The notes beneath the pieces were generated by a model. The model was given only the letters and a program-made list of their open reading frames with translations, had not been told where the DNA came from and made no database searches. From Cardinium endosymbiont cEper1 of Encarsia pergandiella (GTDB lineage: Bacteria > Bacteroidota > Bacteroidia > Cytophagales > Amoebophilaceae), in the NCBI RefSeq assembly GCF_000304455.1, contig NC_018605.1, positions 310,035 to 374,034 of the forward strand: DNA of 64,000 nt, read 5' to 3'. A program made the translations under genes and the position numbers. Shown piece after piece: positions 1-9,600 of the stretch. Numbering within the stretch: position 1 is the stretch's first letter; the number at the start of each line of letters is the position of its first letter.

Positions 1-1
1 T

Positions 2-412
2 TTTGTAGACCTCAATATTGAAGGATCTATATACAGATGTGTTTTACAAGAGATGCAATTCCATCCAGTAAGTGAAATGATGTTGCATGTAGATTTTTTG
101 CAAATTTTTGATAATAAAAAAATTAAAATGGATATTCCAACCGCATTTGTCGGCAAAGCAATTGGTGTAGCCAAAGGAGGAGTGCTCTCTAAAAAGCAAA
201 GAAAACTGCCTATTTCAGCTTATCCAAATAATATGCCATCGATAGTGGATATCGATGTGTCTCATCTTGACTTGGGGCAGATTGTACGGGTGCATCAAAT
301 TCCAATAGAAAATTATACTATTTTAGCCTTGCCTAATACACCAGTAGCCTCTATTGAGATTCCAAGGGCATTGCGTAGTGCAGCTAGTAAAGAGGAGAAA
401 AAAGGGAAGTAA
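2..412 (+). CDS. rplY: Large ribosomal subunit protein bL25 (Ctc/TL5 type), 5' end outside window
   Basis: This is the 3' part of a bL25 gene, whose product binds 5S rRNA in the large ribosomal subunit. The reading frame is open from base 2 to the TAA at 410-412, so the real start lies before the window; the ATG at 53 is internal. The motif VLQEMQFHPVS is the end of the N-terminal 5S-binding domain. It is followed by a beta-rich C-terminal domain (VDIDVSHLDLGQIVRV, then ASIEIPRA) that identifies the long Ctc/TL5 form. A short charged tail, SKEEKKGK, ends the protein. The gene is followed 61 bases later by pth, a common pairing in bacteria. The family call is firm; the missing N-terminus cannot be judged. 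Confidence 0.93.
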   Translation, partial: FVDLNIEGSIYRCVLQEMQFHPVSEMMLHVDFLQIFDNKKIKMDIPTAFVGKAIGVAKGGVLSKKQRKLPISAYPNNMPSIVDIDVSHLDLGQIVRVHQIPIENYTILALPNTPVASIEIPRALRSAASKEEKKGK

Positions 413-473
413 TCATAAATTGCCTTTGGGGATTGCGAAGTACCATCAATAGCCATAGCGTCTAAAATAACCT

Positions 474-1031
474 ATGAAATTACTACTAGTTGGATTGGGA
501 AACATTGGTCCAGAATATGTTCATACTAGGCATAATATAGGATTTTTAGTAGTAGATCATCTAGCAGTTCAACAAAAAGTTGTTTTTCAAGCAAGTCGGT
601 TAGCTGCTATATCTTCTTTTATCCACCATGGATATCAAGTATATATGATTAAACCTACCACCTATATGAATAATAGTGGTAAATCGGTTCGCTATTGGTT
701 AGACTACTTAAAAATACCGGTTGAACAAAGTTTGACGATTGTAGATGACATCACGCTTCCTTTCGGTACAATGCGTTTGCGGACAAAAGGCGCTGATGGA
801 GGCCACAATGGCCTAAAAAGCATTGCCCATGCTTTAGCTTCAAACCACTATCCACGTCTTCGAATAGGCATTGGAAATGATTTCCCTAAAGGAAAACTTT
901 CAGATTTTGTTTTAAATAATTTTAATGAAAAAGAATTACAAAAAATAGATGACCACTTGCATAAAGCTTGTCAAATATTAATAACTTGGTGTAATAAAGG
1001 CATTCTACATGCTATGAACCAGTTTAATTAG
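474..1031 (+). CDS. pth: Peptidyl-tRNA hydrolase
   Basis: This enzyme cleaves the ester bond of peptidyl-tRNAs released by stalled ribosomes and so recycles tRNA. At 185 residues it has the usual length for the family. It begins with the MKLLLVGLGNIG signature. The residues expected for catalysis and substrate binding are present: Asn10, His20 (in HTRHNIGF), Asn67 (in YMNNSG) and Asp92 (in VDDITLPFG), followed by GGHNGLKS. An IS5-family element begins at 1031, the last base of the stop codon, so the present TAG is made of two host bases and the first G of the element. Without the element the stop would be TAA, so the protein is unchanged. Confidence 0.97.
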   Translation: MKLLLVGLGNIGPEYVHTRHNIGFLVVDHLAVQQKVVFQASRLAAISSFIHHGYQVYMIKPTTYMNNSGKSVRYWLDYLKIPVEQSLTIVDDITLPFGTMRLRTKGADGGHNGLKSIAHALASNHYPRLRIGIGNDFPKGKLSDFVLNNFNEKELQKIDDHLHKACQILITWCNKGILHAMNQFN

Positions 1032-2583
1032 TCGGCCCTGAAATACTATATAATCATTTGTTAATCAGCAAATAAATGGTTAAATTTATATTGGTTAATA
1101 ACCAGTTTTATAGGTTGTTTTGTATAAAAAGCTTGCAAAATAAAGATAAAATCTAAGAAAATAAATAATAGCCTTGAGCCTTTGTTTGAGCAACGCTTAT
1201 CTAGTTTTCTTAACCCGAAACATCCTTTATTCCAGTTATCTGATTCGATTACCTGGCACTCCTTAGAATCAGATTTAGACCGCGGTTTTAGCTATGGACT
1301 TGGTCAACCTCCTTTGCCTATTCGTTTAATTATAGGGATTCTTATTATGAGTCATATGTAATAATATTTCTGATGAACAAGTAGTGGTTAGATGGGTCGA
1401 AAACCCTTATTGGCAATACTTTTGTGGATATTATTATTTTCAGTTTAAGGTACTTTGTAACCCCAGTTCATTGACCCGTTGGCGCCATAGATTAGGTCAA
1501 GAAGGTCTCAATAAAATCTTATTTATGACTATAGACTTAGCGCTAAAAAAAAAGTAGTGACCCGAAAAGAACTTGAAAAAGTTATATCTGATACTAGTGT
1601 AATGGAGAAAAATATCCGTTACCCAACGGACTCTTCTTTGCTTAATAAAGCCAGAGAAAAATTGGTCAGTATAGCCAAGAAAATAGGTATTAAACTTCGT
1701 CAAACTTATCAGCGGTTAGGTCTATCTATTAAACGTAAAGTTGATAGGTATGCTCATGCCAAACAGTATAAACGTTTATCCAAGGGCGTTAAAACATTAA
1801 AGACCTATCTTGGTCGGGTAATAAGAGATGTAGAACGTTCTATAAAATCGTCTAATGATCTAATACGCAACCAATTTACGCAACTACTATCTATAAGTAA
1901 AAAACTTATAAATCAATCAAAAAATAGTAATGATAAAGTTTATAGTATCCATGAATCCTCGGTCTACTGTGTGAGTAAAGGTAAGTTTAGAAATTCATAT
2001 GAGTATGGTTGTAAAGTACAATTTACATTGACCCATAAAAAAGGTTTAATTGTCTCTACAGAAGCGATACATCCTAATGCTTATGATGGCCATACTTTGC
2101 AGAAGAGTTTATTACAAGCCGAGCAATTATCTGGTACCAAGGTAAAATATGCTTTCGTAGATAAAGCCTATAGAGGTCATAATATACCTGTTAATGAATG
2201 TAATATATTTACAAGTGAGACTAAAAGGGGTATAACGCCTGCTCTAAAAAAAGCTATAAAAAGAAGATCTTCTATTGAACCACATATCGGTCATATGAAA
2301 TCAGATGGTAAATTATCAGTTAACTATTTGAAAGGTATTTTAGGGGATAATCTTAACGTTATTCTATGTGTTATTAGTCATAATCTACGACTGATTACAA
2401 GAAAGTTATTCTTAACACCCTCACAATCACATAAAATAAAACTTATCTAACTAAGAATATTAATCTAAAACTTTTTATTATATAATAGAGGTTAGCAAAA
2501 ATAGAGCACAACCTAAAATCCAAATATTAGGAAGACATATCAATTAAATATTTTTTTATACAAAAAAATACTTGAGGGCCGAC
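1031..2583 (+). mobile_element. IS5-family insertion sequence, complete ends, inactivated transposase
   Basis: A 1553-bp element is bounded by imperfect inverted repeats: GTCGGCCCTGAAATAC at the left end (1031-1046), matching the complement of the right end (2568-2583), whose outer part reads GTCGGCCCTCAAGTAT. The six bases TAATTA occur on both sides (1025-1030 and 2584-2589) and look like a target duplication, although this word is itself palindromic. Inside is one transposase gene in three reading-frame pieces. The element landed in the stop codon of pth without changing that protein. The transposase resembles IS5-family DDE enzymes. The exact IS subgroup was not determined. Confidence 0.88.
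1170..2450 (+). pseudogene. IS5-family transposase, two single-base frame breaks
   Basis: Three consecutive pieces together spell an IS5-type DDE transposase. Piece 1 (about 1170-1361) has LPIRLIIGILIMSHM and ends at TAA. Piece 2 (about 1362-1557) has QVVVRWVENPYWQYFCG and LTRWRHRLGQEGL. Piece 3 (1557-2450) has the catalytic core, with VISDTSVMEKNIRYPTD, then AFVDKAYRGHN, then RRSSIEPHIGHMKSDG and LKGILGDNLNV. The first break is explained by one extra A near 1361 (MYNISDE would otherwise read through). The second falls in a run of nine A (about 1545-1553), where a -1 shift restores the frame. No ATG is seen in frame before 1170, so the start is unclear. The second break could be programmed slippage, but the first argues for a dead gene. 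Confidence 0.85.
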
Positions 2584-2644
2584 TAATTAAGCAAAATATA
2601 GCATACCTATTTAGGTCAGTTTGATGGATAAAATATACATCAAA

Positions 2645-2768
2645 CCCTGTTAAAAAGTTTTGAAAGCACTGTTTATAGATGACGCACTAAGCCATTTAGC
2701 ACGGAATCTAAGGGGTGGCTTTTGTTTTTCCAACTGCAAGGAGCGTCTTCAAAACTTTTTATACAGGG
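2645..2768. repeat. 124-bp segment with 20-bp inverted terminal repeats (MITE-like)
   Basis: The ends CCCTGTTAAAAAGTTTTGAA (2645-2664) and the complement of 2748-2768 match at all positions except one inserted base. The interior of about 80 bp has no reading frame of note. The shape is that of a miniature inverted-repeat element or of the fused ends of a deleted IS. No flanking target duplication was found. It lies between the IS5 element and gene debris. Confidence 0.45.
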
Positions 2769-2801
2769 CTATTTTTGCACTTCTTAAAAAGGTAATGCTT
2801 A

Positions 2802-3086
2802 CAGGTGATTGGATATAGATATACCATAAGAACTAGTAAAGCCAATCGGGTTTACTTATGGGTTTTAGCACCTAAGAGACGCACTATATTCATACCACCT
2901 TTTACTTCATCAAGGCAACTAACCAACTAAAAAGCAACATCTAACACTTAATGTTCTTTTGCGATAGCGCTTTGCAAATTTGGAAAGCATTGGAAGCGTA
3001 AAGCAGATACTATTTTATTATTTAATAGACGCCTTGAGCTGAATAAATACCATGTCTATCAATATAATAATGGCGGATCTATATAG
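2802..3086 (+). pseudogene. Remnant of an unrecognised gene with two in-frame stops
   Basis: A single frame (first base of codon divisible by 3) reads like protein across 285 bases, interrupted by two TAA codons, and ends at TAG 3084-3086. Readable stretches are GYRYTIRTSKANRVYLWVLA, then PKRRTIFIPPFTSSRQL, then FGKHWKRKADTILLF and NRRLELNKYHVYQYNNGG. The composition is unlike random AT-rich sequence. I do not recognise the family; a transposase is possible given the neighbouring element. It may be the tail of a gene removed by the rearrangements here. This is a low-confidence reading by eye. Confidence 0.35.
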
Positions 3087-3100
3087 CTTCCTTATAAAGG

Positions 3101-3388
3101 TTATGTAGCACCAGCGGCTTTAATTTTTGCTGCAAAGAACTTAGAATGCTTAAAAAATGGAATATAGTGTTCTTCTACAACAATAGCTGTATTGGTACTA
3201 ATATTACGGCCAATTTTTTTAGCACGTTTCTTTTTAGAAAAACTACCAAAACCACTAAAATGTACGCGATGATCATCTATTACAGCATCTTGAATAACAC
3301 GAAATAATTCATCAATCGTATTTTTAACATCTTCTTTATCAATCCCTGTTTTCCGAGCGATTGCTAAAATTACTTCTGATTTGGTCAT
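3101..3388 (-). CDS. HU/IHF-family DNA-binding protein
   Basis: A 95-residue histone-like protein expected to bend and compact DNA as a dimer. The start is placed at the ATG at 3386-3388 (MTKSEVILAIARKTGI), which matches the family's N-terminus; the open frame extends 22 codons upstream but that part has no family resemblance. The helical dimer part (DVKNTIDELFRVIQDAV) is followed by the conserved turn HFSGFGSFSKKKRA and the arm region. The arm carries KKIGRNISTNTAI where RNPRTG is usual, so it is divergent, and the protein ends FKHSKFFAAKIKAAG. It could be an HU paralogue or an IHF-type subunit. It stands alone, divergent from the tRNA-Asp gene. Confidence 0.9.
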   Translation of the reverse strand: MTKSEVILAIARKTGIDKEDVKNTIDELFRVIQDAVIDDHRVHFSGFGSFSKKKRAKKIGRNISTNTAIVVEEHYIPFFKHSKFFAAKIKAAGAT

Positions 3389-3546
3389 GGTATATGGAGA
3401 TTTAAAAATTATATAGCCATTTATCGGGTGGTTTATCGTTAAACCCATCCACACTATGCTATGATAATAAATTCATTATTATGCTGTGAATTTACATGAG
3501 ACAGTTTGAACTTGCAATTATTTTCGTACATAAAACGATTATTAGT

Positions 3547-3578
3547 TTTGATAAATAATAATTTATACATTAAATTTG
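3547..3578 (+). promoter_or_regulatory. Bacteroidota-type promoter for tRNA-Asp
   Basis: TTTG at 3547-3550 is followed after 20 bases by TAAATTTG at 3571-3578. This fits the -33 TTTG / -7 TAnnTTTG pattern known for the primary sigma factor of Bacteroidota. The tRNA-Asp gene begins 33 bases after the -7 element. Assigned by pattern and position only. Confidence 0.6.
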
Positions 3579-3611
3579 TATTTCACACGTAGAAGTTCTT
3601 AGAAATTTTAC

Positions 3612-3685
3612 GGTCTGGTAGTTCAGTTGGTTAGAATGCCTGCCTGTCATGTAGGAGGTCGCGGGTTCGACTCCCGTCCAGACCG
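3612..3685 (+). tRNA. tRNA-Asp (GTC)
   Basis: A cloverleaf folds cleanly: acceptor GGTCTGG pairs with CCAGACC, discriminator G, D-stem GTTC/GAAT, anticodon stem CCTGC/GTAGG with loop CTGTCAT (anticodon GTC), and a T-arm with GTTCGACTC. CCA is not encoded. Confidence 0.96.
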
Positions 3686-3752
3686 CTTCTGTCTGAAATT
3701 AAGATAGCAAAATCGTTCCGCTAGTGCATATAGGGTTTTGTATGTAAATAAG

Positions 3753-3770
3753 GTTACATGTAGATGTAAC
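3753..3770. other. Perfect 7-bp hairpin upstream of the DUF4293 gene
   Basis: GTTACAT, a four-base loop GTAG, then ATGTAAC. It lies between tRNA-Asp and the DUF4293 gene with no U-tract, so it could be an operator or a processing signal as well as a chance palindrome. The rest of 3686-3910 shows nothing else. Confidence 0.3.
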
Positions 3771-3910
3771 ATAACTATACATTAATAGTCTAAATAGTCT
3801 AATCGAAGGTATTAGTCAATTATCTAAATCAAAGTCAAGTCTTTGGATGTATGGCTTATGCGCATCGCTATTTAACCTTCCTAGCTGTCTCTATTTTTAT
3901 ACCATTGCAT

Positions 3911-4369
3911 ATGATTCAAAGAGTCCAATCGCTTTATTTAGGTATAGTCTGTATTTCCATCGCTGCTTTTTTTAATGTTTCAGTTTGGGTAAAGGTAAGC
4001 TTAGACCGTATTTGTACCATCAAGCCCTATGCGCTTATTCTTTCTACAGATCAATGTATTATATTTCCCTATGGTTGTTGCGCTTTATACTGCTGTTACC
4101 TTATGGGAACAGCAGTGTATGCCATGATGCGGCATAACCACAGGAAATTACAACTCCATTTAACTACACATATCACCTTGCTATTAATGGTACTAGGGGG
4201 GGGTATTTGGATGTTGGTTAACAAGGCTAATGCTGCCTATTTACCAGATGGAGATAGCAGCTATAAAATAGGTATCATTTTCCCCTGCATCGCTTTAGTA
4301 GCCAATCTATTGGCACGGCATCATATTCAAAAAGATATCCGATTGGTCGATGAAGATTCATTTCGCTAA
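3911..4369 (+). CDS. DUF4293-family membrane protein
   Basis: A 152-residue integral membrane protein. The start is set at ATG 3911 because MIQRVQSLYLGIV is the characteristic opening of the Bacteroidota DUF4293 family; the open frame extends 20 codons further upstream. Four hydrophobic segments are visible: about residues 6-27, 52-72, 88-104 and 118-137. The third to fourth segments flank a polar loop with NAAYLPDGDSSYKIG, and the C-terminus is basic (ARHHIQKDIR). The function of the family is unknown. The gene is flanked by tRNA genes and is not obviously part of an operon. Confidence 0.72.
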   Translation: MIQRVQSLYLGIVCISIAAFFNVSVWVKVSLDRICTIKPYALILSTDQCIIFPYGCCALYCCYLMGTAVYAMMRHNHRKLQLHLTTHITLLLMVLGGGIWMLVNKANAAYLPDGDSSYKIGIIFPCIALVANLLARHHIQKDIRLVDEDSFR

Positions 4370-4421
4370 GCGGAGCATATGATCCATTAGACTAGTCATC
4401 GCTTCTCTATCATTCAAACTG

Positions 4422-4495
4422 TGCGCTCGGAAGGACTCGAACCCTCAACCTTCGGAGCCGAAATCCGACGTTCTATCCGGTTGAACTACGAGCGC
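4422..4495 (-). tRNA. tRNA-Arg (TCG)
   Basis: On the minus strand, acceptor GCGCTCG pairs with CGAGCGC, discriminator A. Anticodon stem TCGGA/TCCGA encloses loop TTTCGGC, giving anticodon TCG (reads CGA). The T-arm GAGGG/CCTTC has one G-T pair. CCA is not encoded. Confidence 0.93.
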
Positions 4496-4582
4496 GTGAC
4501 CAAAATTTTATATATTTACAACCTATTTTTACAGCTAAGGTTTTAAACGTTAAACCAAAAATACAAAATATTATGCATATAT

Positions 4583-5239
4583 ATGCTTGTAGCCAAACAA
4601 GTCTGTAAATCTTATCATGGATATAAAATCCTCAAACAGATCGATTTATCCATCCATATGGGAGAAATGGTGGCCATTATGGGCCCCTCTGGAGCTGGAA
4701 AAACTACTTTATTACATCTTTTATCTACATTAGAGCGGCCAGATAGTGGCCTTTTAACACTGGATGGAGTAGATCTTATAGGACTGAAAGGGCCTGCATT
4801 GTCTACATTTAGAAATAAAAAAATAGGATTTGTTTTTCAGTTTCATAACCTTTTACCCGAATTTACACTTTTTGAAAACATCTGTATGCCGGGCTATATT
4901 GGCGCCTTTTCTAAAAAAGAAGTAGTTGAAAAAGCCAATCACCTTTTAGATTTACTCGGCATTAGCCATCGAAAAAACCACTTACCAGAGGCTGTTTCGG
5001 GAGGAGAACGACAGCGTGCCGCTATGGCCAGGGCATTGATCAACGACCCATCTATTGTTTTTGCTGATGAACCCAGTGGTAATCTTGATTCCAAAAATGG
5101 AGAAATGCTACATGCGCTTTTCTTAGATCTTTCTAAGCGGCTAAAGCAAACTTTCGTTTTGGTAACCCATAACCAATCATTGGCAACTATTGTAGATAAA
5201 ATCTTATTGCTAGAAGATGGTATATTGCAGCCCGCTTAA
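4583..5239 (+). CDS. lolD: ABC transporter ATP-binding protein, LolD type
   Basis: A 218-residue ATPase of the lipoprotein-releasing (LolCDE) class, which extracts lipoproteins from the inner membrane for transfer to the outer membrane. All nucleotide-binding motifs are present: Walker A GPSGAGKTT (about 35-43), Q-loop FVFQFHNLLPEFT, signature VSGGERQRAA, Walker B IVFADEPSGNLD and H-loop VLVTHN. The GERQR and EPSGNLD forms are typical of the LolD/MacB group. No LolC/E permease is adjacent, so the partner must be encoded elsewhere. A macrolide-type exporter ATPase is the main alternative. An imperfect hairpin overlaps the stop codon. Confidence 0.88.
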   Translation: MLVAKQVCKSYHGYKILKQIDLSIHMGEMVAIMGPSGAGKTTLLHLLSTLERPDSGLLTLDGVDLIGLKGPALSTFRNKKIGFVFQFHNLLPEFTLFENICMPGYIGAFSKKEVVEKANHLLDLLGISHRKNHLPEAVSGGERQRAAMARALINDPSIVFADEPSGNLDSKNGEMLHALFLDLSKRLKQTFVLVTHNQSLATIVDKILLLEDGILQPA

Positions 5240-5252
5240 AGTTACAGCGGGC
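5230..5252 (+). terminator. GC-rich hairpin across the lolD stop codon
   Basis: GCCCGCT (5230-5236) pairs with AGCGGGC (5246-5252) around a nine-base loop that contains the TAA. The stem is strong for this genome, but no U-tract follows, so termination is uncertain. Confidence 0.35.
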
Positions 5253-5332
5253 AATCCTAAAGCATAGGGCGATTATAATCACTTAAAAAGTAAAAAAATA
5301 GTTCGTTTTTAAATATAAAAATCAACCATATC

Positions 5333-6352
5333 ATGCAGTCCCCACAAAAGATTCTAGAAGATTTGCAAAAAAATAGCTATACCCCTATTTATTTTTTACA
5401 AGGAGAAGAAGTATATTATATCGATGCAATTACCCAATACCTCGAAGAAAAACTACTGACGCCAGCTGAACAAAACTTTAATCTAACCATTGTCTATGGA
5501 AAAGAATGTAGCATGGCTACACTGCTTACCCAAGCACGCCGTTTTCCAATGGACGCTAGGTTACAAGTGGTTATCGTGAAAGAAGCACAAGAGATGGCAG
5601 ACTTAAAAAACGCTACGGGCCAACAGCTATTATTACATTATGTGCAACATCCACAACCTACTACTCTATTGGTTTTTGCACACAAATACAAAACAATAGA
5701 TGGAAGAAGTAGTTTTGGAAAAGCGTTAAGCAAACACAATATCTTGATTACCTGTAAAAAACTATATGATGCACAATTGCCTGGTTTTATCAAGTCCTTT
5801 GTACAAAACCTTCAGCTGTCTATCACAGAAGAAGCAGTTTGCTTAGTAGAAGCCTATATAGGTAATGATTTAACAAGAATAGCTAGTGAACTCCATAAGT
5901 TACGTATTAACCTTATCCCAAACAGTACGATTACCGATGGTATTGTAGAAGCCTATATAGGGCTGCACAAGCCTTTCAATGTATTTGAACTACAAAAAGC
6001 CATTATGCAGAAAGATTATCCCAAAAGCTACCAAATGATTGGCATTTGTGCATCTAGTGGGAAAGACCATGCTGCGTTGCCCATTGTAACCATTTTATAC
6101 AATCTTTTTGCTAAGCTACTGGTATTGCACCAAACCAAAGAAACCGTTCCCACTAAGATTGCGCAACAAGTTGATATACATCCCTATTTTATAAAAGGGT
6201 ACCTTGATGCGGTTCAAAAGTATACATTGCACCAAACCATTGATAACATAACCTACCTCCATCAAGCGGATCTACAGTTAAAAGGCATTAATTCCAACAT
6301 GGATGATTACCAAATCATGAAAGAATTAATTTTTAAATTAATGCATCCTTAA
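5333..6352 (+). CDS. holA: DNA polymerase III subunit delta
   Basis: A 339-residue clamp-loader subunit that opens the beta clamp for DNA replication. The N-terminus carries the delta-family pattern PIYFLQGEEVYYIDAI, where the ATP-site fold is kept without a Walker A motif, followed by FNLTIVYGKE and the strand LQVVIVKEAQEM. The middle part (FVQNLQLSITEEAVCLVEAY) and the C-terminal collar helices (LPIVTILYNLFAKLLVLHQ, HPYFIKGYLDAV) follow in the usual order. The length is normal for the family. It is followed by a hairpin-rich intergenic stretch. HolA sequences are weakly conserved, but the overall layout supports the call well. Confidence 0.87.
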   Translation: MQSPQKILEDLQKNSYTPIYFLQGEEVYYIDAITQYLEEKLLTPAEQNFNLTIVYGKECSMATLLTQARRFPMDARLQVVIVKEAQEMADLKNATGQQLLLHYVQHPQPTTLLVFAHKYKTIDGRSSFGKALSKHNILITCKKLYDAQLPGFIKSFVQNLQLSITEEAVCLVEAYIGNDLTRIASELHKLRINLIPNSTITDGIVEAYIGLHKPFNVFELQKAIMQKDYPKSYQMIGICASSGKDHAALPIVTILYNLFAKLLVLHQTKETVPTKIAQQVDIHPYFIKGYLDAVQKYTLHQTIDNITYLHQADLQLKGINSNMDDYQIMKELIFKLMHP

Positions 6353-6495
6353 ATTGGCTTATAAAAAGCCAATAAGTTTTATTCAGTAGGTGCTATTTTG
6401 CACACAAAATGTAAAATAGCTATGCTAGCGTAGTAAGATAAAATAGAAATCCCTATTTTGGAGCTATAGCATGTACAAACTATTTTTATACATGC
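6353..6495 (+). other. Intergenic stretch with four successive hairpins
   Basis: Between holA and the TPR gene there are four inverted repeats in a row: 6353-6373 (ATTGGCT/AGCCAAT), 6392-6420 (GCTATTTT/AAAATAGC), 6440-6459 (AAAATAG/CTATTTT) and 6469-6495 (GCATGTA/TACATGC). The first, directly after the holA stop, may be a weak terminator. The arms of the second and third share AAAATAG/CTATTTT, so alternative pairings are possible. No known RNA family was recognised. Confidence 0.4.
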
Positions 6496-6607
6496 AGCCC
6501 ATTATAGACGCTTTCTATGCTATTTAGTGGTATATGCACATTGACCCGTTTGCTATAGTACAAAAACTGTTACCGGAGCAGTGGTTTACTTTCAACCTAA
6601 TATACTT

Positions 6608-9600
6608 ATGATACAATCAATATATGCGGTTATCGCAATGGCCATTTTCTTAATGACTACCCCTTATAAAGGATGCGCTTTAACCAATGATTCGTCTGTC
6701 GCATTTCCAAAGGCTATCTTTCATCAAGGGCTGATGCACTTTAACGAACAGCAATATGCAGCGGCTCAAAAGTACTGTGAAACCTATGCAAACCAGCCAT
6801 CCAAAAAATACAAGCAAGAAGAAGCTTCCTATTATTTAGTATTATCTGCTTTAGAAAACAAAGATCCACATATAGTCATGCTGTTACAATATTTTATAGT
6901 AAAGCATCCTACCAGTCCACATGTAGAAACTGTGCGTTATCATTTGGCCCATTGTTTTGCGCAAGCAGGTTTATGGGATAAAAGCCTCACCCTATATCAA
7001 AATATTAATCCAAATCGCTTAACACCTAAAACACGCGAAGCATTTCAATATGCGATAGGAGATACCTATTTGCAATTAAAGGATTGGGAAAATGCAAAAA
7101 AAAGCTTTTTAGCTATTAACAAAAAAAACCATCCTTACTATTACCCTGCACAACTACAGATGGCTTATATAGCTTTTCAGCAAGGAAATTATGATGGTGC
7201 ACTAGTTGCATTACAAGCAGCCAACAAAAAATATAGACAAGAAGCCCAAAGTTTGATGTTAAAGGTATACCATAAAGCAGGCAACTTTTCATCATTGTTA
7301 GCCTATGTACAGGGTTGTCCGGCTTCATCTTTTAACAAACAAGATCACCTTCTTATTGGGGATGCCTACTTTTTTCTCAAACAATATCAAGCAGCCGTTG
7401 TCCACTATCAGGCAGCCTTAGATAAAGATACCACCCGTATGACATCGGCTAAGCTGGGCCATGCGTTATATAAAACAGGACAATACCCTCAAGCAGAAAC
7501 TTGTTTTCAGCAATTGTTAGCAAAGGAGGATCATGCCGGTCAAATTGCTGCCTACTATAGTGGGCTAATCTATGAAAAAGAAGGTAACCTTCCAGCGGCA
7601 GTAGCTGCTTTTGTCCAAGCTGCACGGCTAAAATTTGATCCAGATATAAGCGATTTAGCAGCTATTAAAGGTGCAGGCTTACGTTACCAACAGGGCGCCA
7701 TTGCAGAGGTTATAGAAACAATGACCGCTTTTATTCAAGCCCGACCTGATAGTAAAAATCTTTCGGCTGCACAAGCCTTACTGGTAACCTGTTACTACAA
7801 AATAAGGGCTTATCAACGGGCCATATACTATATGGCCGAACTGCCCTATAAAACAGAACCACTCTTAAAATTATACCAAAAAGCACTCTTTTATGAAGGA
7901 TTAGCAGCATACAATGCAGATAGGTTTGATACTGCCATACAATACTTAAAGCAATCGCTACTTTTCCCTTTTAAATCCGCTTTGGTAGTACAAGCCCAGT
8001 TTTGGTTAGGAGAAGCCTTTTCTTCCCTTGGTGCATATGAAAAAGCTTTAAAATTTTATAAAAAATATCGGCAAGAAGATGATTTAAATACACTTTATTA
8101 TGCAAAAAACCTATATGGATTAGCCTATAGTTACTTTAACACGGGCCATTACACCACGGCAGCCCAAAGCTTTGAATCCTACATAACGATTACCCAAAAA
8201 CAGCCTGCTGCTACCCACTATGATGCCATGCTTCGGTTGGCTGATTGTTATTATGTAAAGAAAGATTACAAGGAAGCGCTTAGGCTCTATGCAACTGTGT
8301 ATACCTATCATCCTGCCCATGTTCGCTACCAAGAAGCTCTGATTTACCAGATATTAGGAGACAAACTGCAGGTAGATCGTTGCCTACAAGAAATATTTAT
8401 ACATCATACAGAGACTAAGTATTATGAAAAAGCATGCTATCATAAAGCTTGTACTATATTCAACGCAGGCCACTATGAATCAGCCATTCAATCATTTAGC
8501 CACCTTATCCAACGGCAGCCAACCAGTGATTTACAACCAGAGTTATTAATCAAACGAGGACTTGCTTATGAAAATCTTCAAAGATATGAATCCGCTGCTG
8601 CAGACTATCAGGCGATTTTAGACCAATATCCCACTCACCTCCATGCAGAAAGTGCTTTAATGGCATTATGCAACCTATTTGCTGCGCAAGGAAGCCCTGA
8701 AAAATCAGATATATATTTAAAAAAGTATGCCCATATAAGGCAAAAACTGACTAGCCATTCCGATGAGCAGACCATTGGTGCGGCCAAACAGCTCTTTTAT
8801 AATCAGACGTATCATAAAGTATTGCAAAAACTGGCTGCTTTTGATAAGGAATATCCTTCTAGTCAGTGGCTTGCAGAAGCTTATTTTTTAATGGCAGAAA
8901 GCTATTATAGGCTGCAAAAGCAGGGTCCAGCTACACACTATTATAAAAAGGTAATAGCTCAAACTACTTTCCATAAAAAAGCATGGTTAAGAATGGCCAA
9001 TCTAGCTTACCAAGGCAAGCGGTTTCAAGAAGCCATTACCCATTACCAAAAATTACAGAAGATGGAACTGACCAACAAGGAATATCATCATACCTTAATG
9101 GGGCTTATAAAAGCTAGTTTTGCCCTAAAAAAATATCAAATTACGACACCAGCTTGTTTACAATTGTTGAATAGCCCTAAGGATGCACCAGTTGAAACCA
9201 TCCAACAGGCTGCGCTTTATCTAGGCAAAATAGCCATGCAGCGATCAGAATATAAACGTGCGGCAAGCCATTTTTTAAAAGCTAGTCAGCCATTGCATAC
9301 CGTTACCGCATCAAAGGCAAAATATCTATTGGCCCATACAGCATTTAAACGAAAAGCTTATACCACTTCTTTAGATATTTTATTTGATCTAGTAGAAAAA
9401 TATCCACATAATATACATTATATAGATAGAGCCTTTTTGCTCATGGCGGACAATTACATAATGTTAGGGAATCTCACACAAGCTAAAGCTACTTTGGACT
9501 CTATGATTCAGCAATCCAAAAATAAAAACAATATTGCAGTTGCCAAGCAAAAAAAGTCCAAAGTAACTGCTCAACTCAAAGCAGCAGATAGGGCTACGAA

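Noticed and set aside
1497-1703. 68-codon open frame on the minus strand inside the IS5 element
   Set aside because: It is the shadow of the transposase reading on the plus strand and has no recognisable motif.
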